The notes: generated by a model from the letters alone, not told the origin. A stretch of 34,718 nucleotides of DNA from Patulibacter minatonensis DSM 18081 (GCF_000519325.1 NZ_KI912613.1:911103-945820); one strand, 5' to 3'; counted from the stretch's first letter, positions 16,328-24,671 are shown. A program made the numbers and translations.

Positions 16328-16975
16328 GTGCCCGCCGGACCGCACCCCGAGGACGACCTGATCCCGGAGCACGTGGTGCTCGGCGGGGTCGCGCTCGACG
16401 TGTGCCGCCCGCGGGACCTCGAGTCCCTGATCGACGACGACGCGTTCGGCGCGCAGGAGTTCCTCCCGTACTGGGCCGAGCTGTGGCCGAGCACGCCGGT
16501 GCTCGCCGAGGCGCTCGGGGCGGTCGACCTCGACGGTCTGCGGATCCTGGAGCTCGGGTGCGGGCTCGGGCTGCCGAGCCTCGTCGCCGCCCACCGCGGC
16601 GCCCGCGTCACCGCAACCGATTGGGCGGCCGACGCGCTCGCGCTGCTGGCCGGCAACGCCGAGCGCAACGGGCTCGACCTCGACCTGCGGCGCCTGGACT
16701 GGTTCGCCCCCGCGGACGCGTGGCCGGACGGTCCGCCGGAGCCCTGGCCGCTGGTCGTCGCCGCCGACGTGCTCTACGAGGCCCGCAACGGCCCAGCGTT
16801 GCTGCGCACCCTCGAGCGGGTCGTGGCCCCCGGCGGCGAGGCCTGGATCGCCGACCCCGGTCGCCCGACCGCCGCGGGGTTCTGGCGGGCCGCCGCCGAG
16901 ACGTGGACGCTCGACCTGCTCGGCGACGAGGCCTCCGGCCGCCCGACCGTGCGACGGCTGCGGCGGCGGGACTGA
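16328..16975 (+). CDS. METTL21/METTL20-type SAM-dependent methyltransferase
   Basis: A 215-residue class I methyltransferase. An N-terminal block GAQEFLPYWAELWPST is typical of the lysine methyltransferase family 16. The SAM loop LELGCGLGLPS is at about 74-84, an acidic post-motif is ATDWAADALAL, and DVLY at 137-140 matches the DxxY motif of METTL21/METTL20 enzymes. Bacterial METTL20 relatives methylate the beta subunit of electron-transfer flavoprotein, which would suit the neighbouring acyl-CoA dehydrogenase island; that link is inference. The GTG start at 16328 precedes the typical N-terminus and lies just after a -10-like box. The stop is seven bases from the convergent enoyl-CoA hydratase stop. 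Confidence 0.85.
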   Translation: MPAGPHPEDDLIPEHVVLGGVALDVCRPRDLESLIDDDAFGAQEFLPYWAELWPSTPVLAEALGAVDLDGLRILELGCGLGLPSLVAAHRGARVTATDWAADALALLAGNAERNGLDLDLRRLDWFAPADAWPDGPPEPWPLVVAADVLYEARNGPALLRTLERVVAPGGEAWIADPGRPTAAGFWRAAAETWTLDLLGDEASGRPTVRRLRRRD

Positions 16976-16982
16976 CCGGCCC

Positions 16983-17747
16983 TCAGCGTCCGGTCCACTC
17001 CGGGTCGCGCTTCTCGAGGAACGCGGCGACGCCCTCGGCCATGTCCTCCGACGCCACGACCCGCTCCACGAGCTCGCGCGAGACCGCCCAGCCCGCCGCG
17101 GCGTCGCCGTCGAGCGACCGGACCACGCCCTCCTTCGTCGCGCGCACCGCGACCGGACCGCCCCGGCCGATCTCCGCGGCGAGGTCGAGCGCGCCGTCGA
17201 GCGCGCCGCCGTCGTCCGTGACGCGGTTGACGAGGCCCAGGCGCGCTGCCTCCTCCGCCCCCATCGTGCGGCCGGTGAGGAGCAGCTCCATCGCCACGTG
17301 GTACGGGACGCGGCGGGGCAGCCGGGCGATCGCGCCGCCGGAGGCGATCACGCCGCGGTGGACCTCCGGCAGCGCGAAGACGGCGCCCTGCGCGGCGACG
17401 ACGAGGTCGCAGGCCATCGCGAGCTCCCAGCCCCCGCCGACCGCCGCACCCTCGACCGCCGCGATCACCGGCTTGACGGGCGGGCGCTCGAGCATCCCGT
17501 AGAACCCGCGGGGCGCGACCTCCATCGACGCGCCCGCGGCGACGGCCTTCAGGTCCGACCCGGCGCAGAAGCGACCGCCGGCACCGGTGATCACCGCACA
17601 GCGCAGGTCGTCGTCCCCGTCGAGCACGTCGAGCGCGGCGGACAGGCCGACCGCCTGCTCGCGGTCGAACGCGTTGTACGCGCGGGGCCGGTCGAGGGTC
17701 ACGATCAGCACGCCTGCGGTCACTGCGGTGCGGATCGGGTGCGGCAC
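16983..17747 (-). CDS. Enoyl-CoA hydratase/isomerase (crotonase) family protein
   Basis: A 254-residue crotonase-fold enzyme, expected to hydrate trans-2-enoyl-CoA in beta-oxidation-like pathways. The CoA and oxyanion-hole elements CAGSDL (61-66) and AVGGGWELAMACDL are present. Both catalytic glutamates of true hydratases appear kept: Glu108 in GGWELA and Glu128 in FALPEV. The start is GTG at 17745-17747, chosen because AGAGGAA sits at the right distance upstream and the protein then starts at the family position; the in-frame extension to 18026 is rejected. A GGAG-TT-CTCC palindrome lies about 80 bases upstream of the start. Confidence 0.93.
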   Translation of the reverse strand: MPHPIRTAVTAGVLIVTLDRPRAYNAFDREQAVGLSAALDVLDGDDDLRCAVITGAGGRFCAGSDLKAVAAGASMEVAPRGFYGMLERPPVKPVIAAVEGAAVGGGWELAMACDLVVAAQGAVFALPEVHRGVIASGGAIARLPRRVPYHVAMELLLTGRTMGAEEAARLGLVNRVTDDGGALDGALDLAAEIGRGGPVAVRATKEGVVRSLDGDAAAGWAVSRELVERVVASEDMAEGVAAFLEKRDPEWTGR

Positions 17748-18121
17748 GGCGTTCCTCTCGACGGGTCGGCGGTCACCTTCGCCCAGCCTCCGGGGCCCGT
17801 GGGACGGCCGCCGCCGGCGATTCGGAGTTCTCCACAAGTCGCCGCCGGCGGGCCGTGCGGGACGGTGCGGACGGGGGTCTGCGGACACCGCACACACCGT
17901 GGAACGGTCGATCCAGAACCGGCCGCGCCCGGTGTGCGCCGTCCCGGGACGGGGACCTGTGGTGCGCTCCAAGTCGGCGGACCGGTGGTGGATGCGCGCC
18001 GTCGGGACGACCGTAGGCTCGGCCACCTGCCGTCCCTCCCTCGAAGGAGCACCACGACCGTGGTCCGTCCCGCGCCTGAGCGCCCGAACATCGCAGCACC
18101 CGCCCGGGCCCGGAGCCCCCG
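17748..18121. other. Bidirectional 374-base regulatory gap with palindromes
   Basis: No gene is supported here. It separates the divergent hydratase and phosphotransferase genes. It holds the dyad TTCGGAGTTCTCCACAA (17821-17837), which resembles the palindromes at 23206 and 27593. It also holds a perfect 14-base palindrome CCGTCCCGGGACGG (17939-17952). Toward the right there is a -10-like TAGGCT at 18014-18019 reading into the phosphotransferase. Confidence 0.5.
18014..18019 (+). promoter_or_regulatory. Candidate -10 box of the first phosphotransferase gene
   Basis: TAGGCT fits TANNNT and lies 103 bases before the ATG at 18122. A degenerate dyad GGTG-CG-CTCC is centred about 48 bases upstream, close to but not exactly the spacing of the better sites elsewhere in the island. 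Confidence 0.35.
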
Positions 18122-19168
18122 ATGAGCGACGTCACCGCGAGCACCGCGGTGTCGCTCCCCGGCATCGAGCGCGACCGCGTGAGCCCGTGGCTGCGGGAGC
18201 ACGCCGGGCTGCGGGGCACGCTCGCCTACGACCTCGTCGCCGGCGGACGCTCGAACCTGACCTACCGGGTGACCGACGCCGAGGGGCGGCGGGTCGTGCT
18301 GCGCCGTCCGCCGACCGGACTCGTGCTGGAGTCCGCGCACGACGTGGCCCGCGAGCACCGGATCATCTCCGCGCTCCTGCCCACCGCCGTGCCGGTCCCG
18401 CCCGTCCTCGGCCTGTGCGAGGACCCCGCGGTCACCGGCGCGCCGTTCTACGTCATGGAATTCGTCGACGGCGCGATCCTGCGCGACGAGCGGGCCGTCG
18501 AGGCCGCGTTCGCGGTCGGGGACCGGCACCGGCTGGCCGAGACGCTGGTCGACGCCATGGCCGACCTGCACGCGGTCGACCCCGACGCGGTCGGTCTCGG
18601 CGGGCTCTCGCGCCGCGACGGGTTCGCCGAGCGCCAGCTGCGCCGCTGGCACAAGCAGTGGCACGCCTCGCGCTCCCGTGAGATCGCGGCGATCGACGAG
18701 GGCCACCGCCTGCTCTCCGAGCGGATCCCGCCGCAGCGCCGGCTCGGGATCGTGCACGGGGACTTCCGGCTCGACAACACGGCGTTCCGCCCCGACGGGA
18801 CCGTCGCCGCGGTGCTCGACTGGGAGCTGTGCACGCTCGGCGACCCGCTCGCCGACCTCGGGCTGCTGCTCGTCTACTGGACCGCCCCGGACGACGACGG
18901 TCCGTCGCTCACCGGGACCCCGACCCGCGCGGACGGGTTCCCCGGCCGCGAGTTCCTCGTCGACCGCTACGCGGCGCGGACCGGGGCCGACGTCGGGCCG
19001 GTCGACTTCTGGACGGCGCTCGGCCACTGGAAGCTCGCGTGCATCGCCGAGGGGATCCACGCGCGGTACGTCGCCGGCGTGATGGGCGACGACGGGCTCG
19101 ATCCCGAGGTGATCGCCCGGGCGGCCCCGCTCCTCGCGGAGGAGGCCCTGCGCGTGCTCGAGGCCTGA
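18122..19168 (+). CDS. APH-fold phosphotransferase, ACAD10/11 N-domain type (copy 1)
   Basis: A 348-residue kinase-fold protein. The Brenner-type catalytic loop VHGDFRLDN has His202, Asp204 and Asn209, and the metal-binding Asp is 223 in VLDWE. The N-terminal GGRSNLTYRV loop and VLRRPPTG lysine-region equivalent match the family fused to acyl-CoA dehydrogenase in ACAD10/ACAD11 and found as LvaA in levulinate catabolism. In those systems it phosphorylates the 4-hydroxyl of an acyl-CoA; automatic labels as aminoglycoside resistance would be misleading. GGAG eight bases before the ATG supports the start. A second copy is encoded at 22101-23171. Confidence 0.9.
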   Translation: MSDVTASTAVSLPGIERDRVSPWLREHAGLRGTLAYDLVAGGRSNLTYRVTDAEGRRVVLRRPPTGLVLESAHDVAREHRIISALLPTAVPVPPVLGLCEDPAVTGAPFYVMEFVDGAILRDERAVEAAFAVGDRHRLAETLVDAMADLHAVDPDAVGLGGLSRRDGFAERQLRRWHKQWHASRSREIAAIDEGHRLLSERIPPQRRLGIVHGDFRLDNTAFRPDGTVAAVLDWELCTLGDPLADLGLLLVYWTAPDDDGPSLTGTPTRADGFPGREFLVDRYAARTGADVGPVDFWTALGHWKLACIAEGIHARYVAGVMGDDGLDPEVIARAAPLLAEEALRVLEA

Positions 19169-19204
19169 GCGTCGAATCGTTCCCGCGCCGCGGGCCGGCG
19201 CACC

Positions 19205-19228
19205 TAGAGTTGGAGCACGCCACAACTC
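19205..19228 (+). promoter_or_regulatory. Promoter and dyad in front of the PucR-type regulator
   Basis: TAGAGT (19205-19210) is a TANNNT -10 box within the recurring string CCTAGAGTTGGAGCAC. GAGTTG (19207-19212) and CAACTC (19223-19228) form an inverted repeat that would straddle the transcript start near 19217. A protein bound there would block transcription, which would fit negative autoregulation. Confidence 0.4.
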
Positions 19229-19327
19229 GTCGCCGCGCCCGGCCGATCCGAGCGCCGTCGCCGTGGGAGCTTCGGACTCCCGGGCGGCCGTCGCCGCCGC
19301 GTCCAGGATCGACGATTCGAGAGACAC

Positions 19328-21244
19328 GTGGGTTCCCAGATCACCGCTCCGCACCACCAGGTCCAAGCGTCACCCGACGGGCCCGCCCCGTCGCCGACCG
19401 ACCCCCGGACGGCGGATCTGTACGGCGAGGCGATCGCCGCGTTCGGCGACGTCTCCGAGGCGCTCTCCGAGCTCCACGAGCTCGACGACCTGCTGCACCT
19501 CATCGCGCGGAAGATCTGCGAGCTCGTCGGGGTGCGGCGCTGCAGCCTCTACCTGCGCGACGAGCGCTCGAGCCTCTACCGCGGGCAGGTCGGGCACTGG
19601 CTGCACGACATCGACGAGGGCGTCAAGCGGCTGACCTCCGGGGGCGCCGGCGACGCGTTCACGCGCGAGATCGTGGCGACGAAGGCCCCGGTCGTCGTGC
19701 AGGACACCCGCAGCGACACCCGGCCGATCAAGTCGACGATGCGGTCGTGGGACGTCCGCTCGATGCTCGGCGTGCCGATGGTGCTGCGCGGCGACGTCGT
19801 CGGGATCGTCTACCTCGACGACGCCGACCAGCGGCGACAGTACACCGCCGCCGACGAGGCGATCGCGTCGATGTTCGCGAACCTCGCGGCGATCGCCATC
19901 CAGCAGGCGCGCCTGACGTCGGACCTGCGCGCGAAGCTCACGACGGTCGCGACCCAGAACGCGAGCATGCGCCGCGCCGCGGTCGTCGACGACCGCCTCA
20001 CCGCGCTCGTGCTCGAGGGCAGCAACATGCGGGAGATCGCGACGGCGATCGCCGAGCTGACCGGCAAGGCGTGCGCGATCCACGACGCCGAGTTCCGCCA
20101 GATCGCCGTCGGCCGCCCGGCCGGGGACGACGACGGGATGCTGCCGAAGCTGCTGAGCGCGGACACGCGCTCGCACCCCGACGTCCGCCGCGCGCTCGCG
20201 GGCCTGCGCGACAACCGCCCCGGCGTCGTCGGGCCGATGCCGTACGCGGGGGTCCACAACCGCTGCATCGTGGCGCCGGTGGCCGCCGGCACCGACCAGT
20301 GGGGGCACCTGCTGCTGCTCGAGCACGGCAGCCGCCTGACGAACTTCGACATGCTCGTCGCCCGACGCGGCGCGACCGTCATCGCCTGGGGCATGAGCGC
20401 CGAGCGGCGCGCCGCCGCGGCCGAGTGGAACGTCGGCGCGTCGCTGGCCGGCGAGCTGATCCGCGGCAACCGCGACATCTCCGCGCTCGAGCGACGCGCG
20501 GAGCACGTCGGCATCCGCATCGACGACCCGCACGCGCTCTGCCTGATCACGACGGCCACCGACTCCGGCACGATCGTGCCGGACGCCCGCGCGGTCGCCG
20601 ACGCGTTCGCGCCCGAGGGCGAGGGCGAGCCCCGGCCGCTGGCCACCGCGGTGACGGAGGGCGTCGGCGTGATCGTCCCGCTGCCGTCCGACGACGCCAA
20701 GGGCCTCGAGGCCGTGAAGGCGCGCGTGACCGCCGCGTGCGCCGCGCTCGACGCCGACGGCGCCCTGATCGCGGGGATCTCGACGGTCTGCCGGCAGCCC
20801 GCGGACTACGTCCGGGCGTACGAGCAGGCGATCCAGGTCGTCCGCTGCCTGAACACGTTCTCCGCCGCGGACCACAGCCAGGTCCTCGCCGCCAACGACC
20901 TCGGCGCCGGCCGGCTCTTCCTGTCGACGTCGAACGCCGCCGAGGCCGACCGCTTCGTGCAGGAGACCCTCGGGAAGCTCCTGACCGACAAGTCGCGCGC
21001 GGACCTCCTGACGACGCTCCACGTCTTCTGCCGCCACGGCCGCTCGGTCCGTCGCACCTCGCAGGTGATGGGCGTGCACGAGAACACGATCCGCTACCGG
21101 ATCATGCGCGCGGAGACCCTGACGGAGCTCGACGTCACGAACGACTCCGACGCTCAGTTCAGCGTCCAGCTCGCGCTGCTGATCCTGCGGCTGAAGGGCG
21201 TCCTGCCGTGGGAGGCCGGCGTCGAGGAGCCGGACGCCGGCTGA
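19328..21244 (+). CDS. GAF-domain transcriptional regulator of the PucR/CdaR family
   Basis: A 638-residue cytoplasmic regulator. A GAF sensor domain covers about residues 35-195 (CSLYLRDERSSLYRG, then MLGVPMVLRGDVVGIVYLDD). A middle region of about 205-390 and a CdaR GGDEF-like region follow. The C-terminal PucR helix-turn-helix is near 565-600 (RRTSQVMGVHENTIRYRI). Such proteins sense small molecules and usually activate catabolic genes. It lies in the centre of the CoA island, between the two phosphotransferase genes, and is the only regulator in the window. The start is GTG at 19328-19330 with a weak GAGAGA ribosome site. Its stop is six bases from the convergent SDR stop. Confidence 0.92.
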   Translation: MGSQITAPHHQVQASPDGPAPSPTDPRTADLYGEAIAAFGDVSEALSELHELDDLLHLIARKICELVGVRRCSLYLRDERSSLYRGQVGHWLHDIDEGVKRLTSGGAGDAFTREIVATKAPVVVQDTRSDTRPIKSTMRSWDVRSMLGVPMVLRGDVVGIVYLDDADQRRQYTAADEAIASMFANLAAIAIQQARLTSDLRAKLTTVATQNASMRRAAVVDDRLTALVLEGSNMREIATAIAELTGKACAIHDAEFRQIAVGRPAGDDDGMLPKLLSADTRSHPDVRRALAGLRDNRPGVVGPMPYAGVHNRCIVAPVAAGTDQWGHLLLLEHGSRLTNFDMLVARRGATVIAWGMSAERRAAAAEWNVGASLAGELIRGNRDISALERRAEHVGIRIDDPHALCLITTATDSGTIVPDARAVADAFAPEGEGEPRPLATAVTEGVGVIVPLPSDDAKGLEAVKARVTAACAALDADGALIAGISTVCRQPADYVRAYEQAIQVVRCLNTFSAADHSQVLAANDLGAGRLFLSTSNAAEADRFVQETLGKLLTDKSRADLLTTLHVFCRHGRSVRRTSQVMGVHENTIRYRIMRAETLTELDVTNDSDAQFSVQLALLILRLKGVLPWEAGVEEPDAG

Positions 21245-21250
21245 GCGCGG

Positions 21251-22027
21251 TCAGTCCGGCGGCTGCAGGTAGCCGCCGTCGACGCGCAGGAGCGAGCCCG
21301 TCGTGTAGCTGCTCGCGTCGGTGGCGAAGTAGAGCATCGCGCCGACGATCTCGTCCGGACGGCCGCCGCGCTGCAGGGCGAAGGCCGCGGACTCGCGGGC
21401 GAACGCCTCCTGGTCCCAGTGCTCGGAGATGTCGGTGAGGAAGGTGCCCGGCACGATCCCGTTGACGCGGACGTTCGGGCCGAACGCCCGGGCGAACCCG
21501 ATCGTCAGCGCGTCGAGGCCCGCCTTCGCGGCGGCGTAGGGCAGGACGTGCGGCGTCGGGTTCGTGCCCGCGACGCTGGAGACGTTGATGATCGACCCGC
21601 CGTCGCCCGCGGCCATCCGGCCGCCGATCGCGGCCATCAGCCGGAACGGCCCCGAGAGGTTCACGTCGACGACCTTCCGCCAGAGCTCCTGGCTGACGTC
21701 CGCGGGCGTGTCGTAGAGCGGCGACATCCCGGCGTTGTTGACGAGGACGTCGACGCGCCCGAACTCGTCGTAGCTCGCGTCGATCAGGTCGTCGAGCTCC
21801 TCCCACCGGCCGACGTGGCAGCCGAACGCGAGGGCACGCCGGCCGTGCTCGGCGCGGACGACCTCGGCCAGCGCCTCGCAGTTGTCGTGGTCGCGGCTGG
21901 CGATCACGACGTCGGCGCCGGCGCGGGCGAACGCGAGGACGGTCTCGCGGCCCAGGCCGCGGCTGCCGCCGGTGACGAGGGCGACCTTGCCCTGCAGTGG
22001 GAGGGCGTGGTCGGTCGGGTCGCTCAT
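21251..22027 (-). CDS. Short-chain dehydrogenase/reductase
   Basis: A 258-residue classical SDR. The cofactor loop TGGSRGLG is at 19-26, NNAG at 97-100, the catalytic Ser near 150-151 and YAAAK at 164-168. It ends with the usual YTTGSLLRVDGGY. The residues after the second strand (ASRDHDN) suggest NADP as likely as NAD. It is downstream of phosphotransferase copy 2 in the same orientation with a 73-base gap, so the two are probably one transcript. In the Lva pathway an SDR makes the 4-hydroxyacyl-CoA from the 4-keto form; this gene could do that or act as a 3-hydroxyacyl-CoA dehydrogenase. AAGGA seven bases before the ATG supports the start. Confidence 0.93.
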   Translation of the reverse strand: MSDPTDHALPLQGKVALVTGGSRGLGRETVLAFARAGADVVIASRDHDNCEALAEVVRAEHGRRALAFGCHVGRWEELDDLIDASYDEFGRVDVLVNNAGMSPLYDTPADVSQELWRKVVDVNLSGPFRLMAAIGGRMAAGDGGSIINVSSVAGTNPTPHVLPYAAAKAGLDALTIGFARAFGPNVRVNGIVPGTFLTDISEHWDQEAFARESAAFALQRGGRPDEIVGAMLYFATDASSYTTGSLLRVDGGYLQPPD

Positions 22028-22071
22028 GCGGGTCCTTCGGATCGGGGAGGTCGGGGGCCGACGGGGCCGGT

Positions 22072-22090
22072 CGGCCGAGCCGCTCGGCCG
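22072..22090 (-). terminator. Intercistronic hairpin between phosphotransferase copy 2 and the SDR
   Basis: CGGCCGAG (22072-22079) and CTCGGCCG (22083-22090) pair across three bases, with partial pairing continuing outwards. It starts 11 bases after the phosphotransferase stop. No T-run follows, so transcript continuation into the SDR is expected. Confidence 0.45.
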
Positions 22091-22100
22091 GCGGCGGGCG

Positions 22101-23171
22101 TCACGGTCGGGGCGCGAGGCCCGCGAAGCCCGCGGCCTCGGCCAGGAGGAGCGGGACGTCGTGCTCCAGGCGCGCGGCGTAGGGCGTGTCGAGGAGGCCC
22201 TGGACGTGCTGGGCGTACGCGCCCTCGACGATCGCGGCGAGCTTCCAGAACGCGAGCGTCATGTACCAGTCGAGGTGCTCGACGGACCGGCCGCAGCCCT
22301 CGGCGTAGCGGGCGGCGAGCTCGGCGCGCGACGGGCTGCCGGGCGCGCGCGAGACGCCCTGCACGTGCGGCATCGCGGGCTCGGCGGGGCGGTCGGTGCC
22401 CCAGAAGCCGAGGAACAGCCCGAGGTCGAGCAGCGGGTCGCCGATCGTCGCCATCTCCCAGTCGATGATCGCCGCGGGCGCGATCTCGGGGCCGGGCGTG
22501 AGCATGAGGTTGTCGAGGTGGAAGTCGCCGTGGAGGATGCCCGGCTCGCCGTCCGGCGGGCGGTGCTCCTCGAGCCACGCGCCGAGCTCGTCGAACCACG
22601 GGAGCTCGCGGTGGCGGTAGCGCTGCAGCTGGCCGCTCCAGCGCCCGACCTGTCGGCCGAGGAACCCCGCGGGCCGGCCGAAGTCGGCGAGGCCGATCGA
22701 CTCCCACGGCGCGCGGTGCAGCGCGGCGAGGGCGTCCATCGCGGCGAACCCGACGGCGCGCAGCGTGTCGGGGCCGGGCGGGTAGGACGCCGGCAGCGCG
22801 TCGGCGATCGCGTGGCCGTCGATCGCCTCCATGACCATGAACGGCGCGCCCGGGACGTCCGGGTCCGCGCAGGCGACGACGGGGGCGGGCGCGGGGACGT
22901 CGGTCTGCGCCAGGGCGACGAGGACGCGGTGCTCGCGGCCCATGTCGTGCGCGCTCTTCGAGATCGCCTCGGCGGGCGGGCGGCGCACGACCCACCGGCG
23001 GTCGCCGGCGCGCAGGAGCAGCGTCTCGTTGGAGTTGCCGCCGGTGAGCGGGTCCAGGGAGAACGGCCCGTCGACGCCCAGGGCGTCCTGCAGCCAGTCG
23101 GCGAGCTCCGGCGGGACGGGCGTGGGCGGGCGGACGGCGGTCTCGGACACGACACGCCGAGTCTTCCCCAC
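22101..23171 (-). CDS. APH-fold phosphotransferase, ACAD10/11 N-domain type (copy 2)
   Basis: A 356-residue kinase-fold protein of the same family as the one at 18122. The catalytic loop is LHGDFHLDN with His204, Asp206 and Asn211, and the metal Asp is 227 in IDWE. GGNSNETLLL and VVRRPPAEAISKSAHDM match the N-lobe. Conservation of all catalytic residues suggests an active kinase, plausibly for a hydroxyacyl-CoA. The start is uncertain: GTG at 23171 is given, but the GTG at 23148-23150 (VSETAV) is also reasonable. It diverges from the acyl-CoA dehydrogenase gene across a 216-base gap that holds a strong palindrome. Confidence 0.9.
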   Translation of the reverse strand: MGKTRRVVSETAVRPPTPVPPELADWLQDALGVDGPFSLDPLTGGNSNETLLLRAGDRRWVVRRPPAEAISKSAHDMGREHRVLVALAQTDVPAPAPVVACADPDVPGAPFMVMEAIDGHAIADALPASYPPGPDTLRAVGFAAMDALAALHRAPWESIGLADFGRPAGFLGRQVGRWSGQLQRYRHRELPWFDELGAWLEEHRPPDGEPGILHGDFHLDNLMLTPGPEIAPAAIIDWEMATIGDPLLDLGLFLGFWGTDRPAEPAMPHVQGVSRAPGSPSRAELAARYAEGCGRSVEHLDWYMTLAFWKLAAIVEGAYAQHVQGLLDTPYAARLEHDVPLLLAEAAGFAGLAPRP

Positions 23172-23205
23172 GCGGGGGACGCCCGGACGGGCCGGGCGGG
23201 CCCGG

Positions 23206-23222
23206 TTTGGAGGTTCCTCCGA
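23206..23222. promoter_or_regulatory. Palindromic operator between phosphotransferase copy 2 and the acyl-CoA dehydrogenase
   Basis: TTTGGAGGTTCCTCCGA contains the perfect dyad GGAGG-TT-CCTCC centred at 23214.5. The centre is 51.5 bases upstream of the -10-like TAGGTT at 23266. The same palindrome occurs upstream of the acyl-CoA ligase at nearly the same distance from its -10. The position suggests an activator site for the rightward promoter. Confidence 0.65.
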
Positions 23223-23265
23223 GAACGCGCGCCCCGCCCCGCTTCGCGCGGGCGGCGTGGACGCC

Positions 23266-23271
23266 TAGGTT
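23266..23271 (+). promoter_or_regulatory. Candidate -10 box of the acyl-CoA dehydrogenase
   Basis: TAGGTT within CCTAGGTTGGAGTGCG, a string shared with other island promoters. It would give a leader of about 110 bases. No -35 consensus is seen, in keeping with activator dependence. Confidence 0.5.
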
Positions 23272-23387
23272 GGAGTGCGACCTTGCGGTGGCCGCGGGCG
23301 ACCACGGCCCGTCCGACCCCCGACGACCGTCGGCGACCACGGGCGGGCCCGCCCCGCCGGCCGCCGACGAACCGGAGCGACATCGAC

Positions 23388-24671
23388 ATGGCCTGGGACT
23401 TCTCCACGGAACCCGAGTTCGAGCAGCAGCTCGAGTGGATGCGGACGTTCGTGCGCGAGCGGATCTACCCGCTCGAGACGCTCGACCTCGACTGGCGCTC
23501 CTACCGCGAGGCGATCAAGCCGCTGATGGAGGAGGTCAAGGCGCAGGGCCTCTGGGCCGCGCACCTCGGCCCCGAGCACGGCGGCCAGGGCTACGGCCAG
23601 GTGAAGCTCGGCCTGATGCACGAGATCCTCGGCGGCTCCGACCTCGCGCCGCCGGTCTTCGGCAACAACGCGCCGGACTCCGGCAACTCCGAGCTGATCG
23701 CGATCTCCGGCGACCCGGACCAGTGGGAGAAGTGGGGCCAGCCGCTGCTCGACGGCCGGCTCTACAGCGCGTTCTCGATGACGGAGCAGGGCACGGGGTC
23801 GGACCCGAAGCAGTTCACGTCGACCGCGGTCCGCGACGGCGACGAGTGGGTCATCAACGGGACGAAGTGGCTCGTCGGCAACGCCGCGCGCAGCGACTTC
23901 CACATCGTGATGGTCCGCACCGACACGTCCGAGGGCGCGGACCCGTACCGGACGATGTCGATGTTCATCGTGCCGACCGACGCACCGGGGCTCTCGATGC
24001 GCGACATCGGCCTGATGCACGAGCCGGAGAGCAACGGCCTGAACCACCAGCACTCCGAGGTCTTCTACGAGGACGTCCGCGTGCCCGCGGAGAACCTGCT
24101 CGGCGACGAGGGCGGCGCGTTCGTGCTCGCCCAGAAGCGCCTGGGCCCCGGTCGCATCCACCACTGCATGCGCTGGGTCGGCGTCTGCCGTCGCGCGTTC
24201 GACGCGATGTGCGAGCGCGCCGTCTCGAAGTCGGTGCACGGCAGCCTGCTGAGCGAGAAGCAGACGATCCAGAACTGGATCGCCGACTCCGCCGCCGCGA
24301 TCGAGTCCGCGCGCCTCCTGACGCTCCACGCCGCGTGGACGATGGACCGCGTCGGCGCGTCGAACGCCCGCACCGAGATCGCGATGATCAAGTACGCCGG
24401 CGCGCCGGTGATGCACGAGGTCCTCGACAAGGCGATCCAGATCCACGGGTCGCTCGGCTACTCGACGGACATGCCGCTCGAGCAGATGTACCGGTGGTCC
24501 CGTGCCGCCCGGTTCTACGACGGCCCGGACGAGGTCCACCGCGTCACGGTCGCCAAGCGGATCCTGCGGAACTACGAGCCGCGCGACGTCCCGACGGACC
24601 ACATCCCGACCCGGCGCGCCGCGGCCGAGAAGCTCTACCCGCAGTACGTGTCGAGCTCGAGCCTGGTCTAG
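23388..24671 (+). CDS. Acyl-CoA dehydrogenase, ACAD10/11-like
   Basis: A 427-residue FAD enzyme of the acyl-CoA dehydrogenase family that should oxidise the alpha-beta bond of an acyl-CoA and pass electrons to electron-transfer flavoprotein. It shows the FAD/substrate block AFSMTEQGTGSDPKQF, the NGTKWLVGNA strand, QIHGSLGYSTDMPLEQMYR and the C-terminal YDGPDEVHRVTVAKRIL. The long form and the FLxNxxAPDSGN-like NNAPDSGNSE resemble the ACAD11 branch, which removes the phosphate of 4-phosphoacyl-CoA while dehydrogenating. Flanking kinases and the HAD gene support this branch. The ATG at 23388 has GGAG about 11 bases upstream. Its TAG stop overlaps that of the convergent HAD gene. Confidence 0.93.
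   Translation: MAWDFSTEPEFEQQLEWMRTFVRERIYPLETLDLDWRSYREAIKPLMEEVKAQGLWAAHLGPEHGGQGYGQVKLGLMHEILGGSDLAPPVFGNNAPDSGNSELIAISGDPDQWEKWGQPLLDGRLYSAFSMTEQGTGSDPKQFTSTAVRDGDEWVINGTKWLVGNAARSDFHIVMVRTDTSEGADPYRTMSMFIVPTDAPGLSMRDIGLMHEPESNGLNHQHSEVFYEDVRVPAENLLGDEGGAFVLAQKRLGPGRIHHCMRWVGVCRRAFDAMCERAVSKSVHGSLLSEKQTIQNWIADSAAAIESARLLTLHAAWTMDRVGASNARTEIAMIKYAGAPVMHEVLDKAIQIHGSLGYSTDMPLEQMYRWSRAARFYDGPDEVHRVTVAKRILRNYEPRDVPTDHIPTRRAAAEKLYPQYVSSSSLV

Noticed and set aside
17748-18026. In-frame N-terminal extension of the enoyl-CoA hydratase
   Set aside because: The GTG at 17747 has a well-placed AGAGGAA and matches the crotonase start; the extension is non-conserved and Arg/Pro-rich.
18122-23171. Reading the two APH-fold kinases as aminoglycoside-resistance genes
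   Set aside because: Their N-lobe and HGDFxLDN/DWE patterns match the ACAD10/11-type metabolic family, and the surroundings are CoA metabolism, not resistance or a mobile element.
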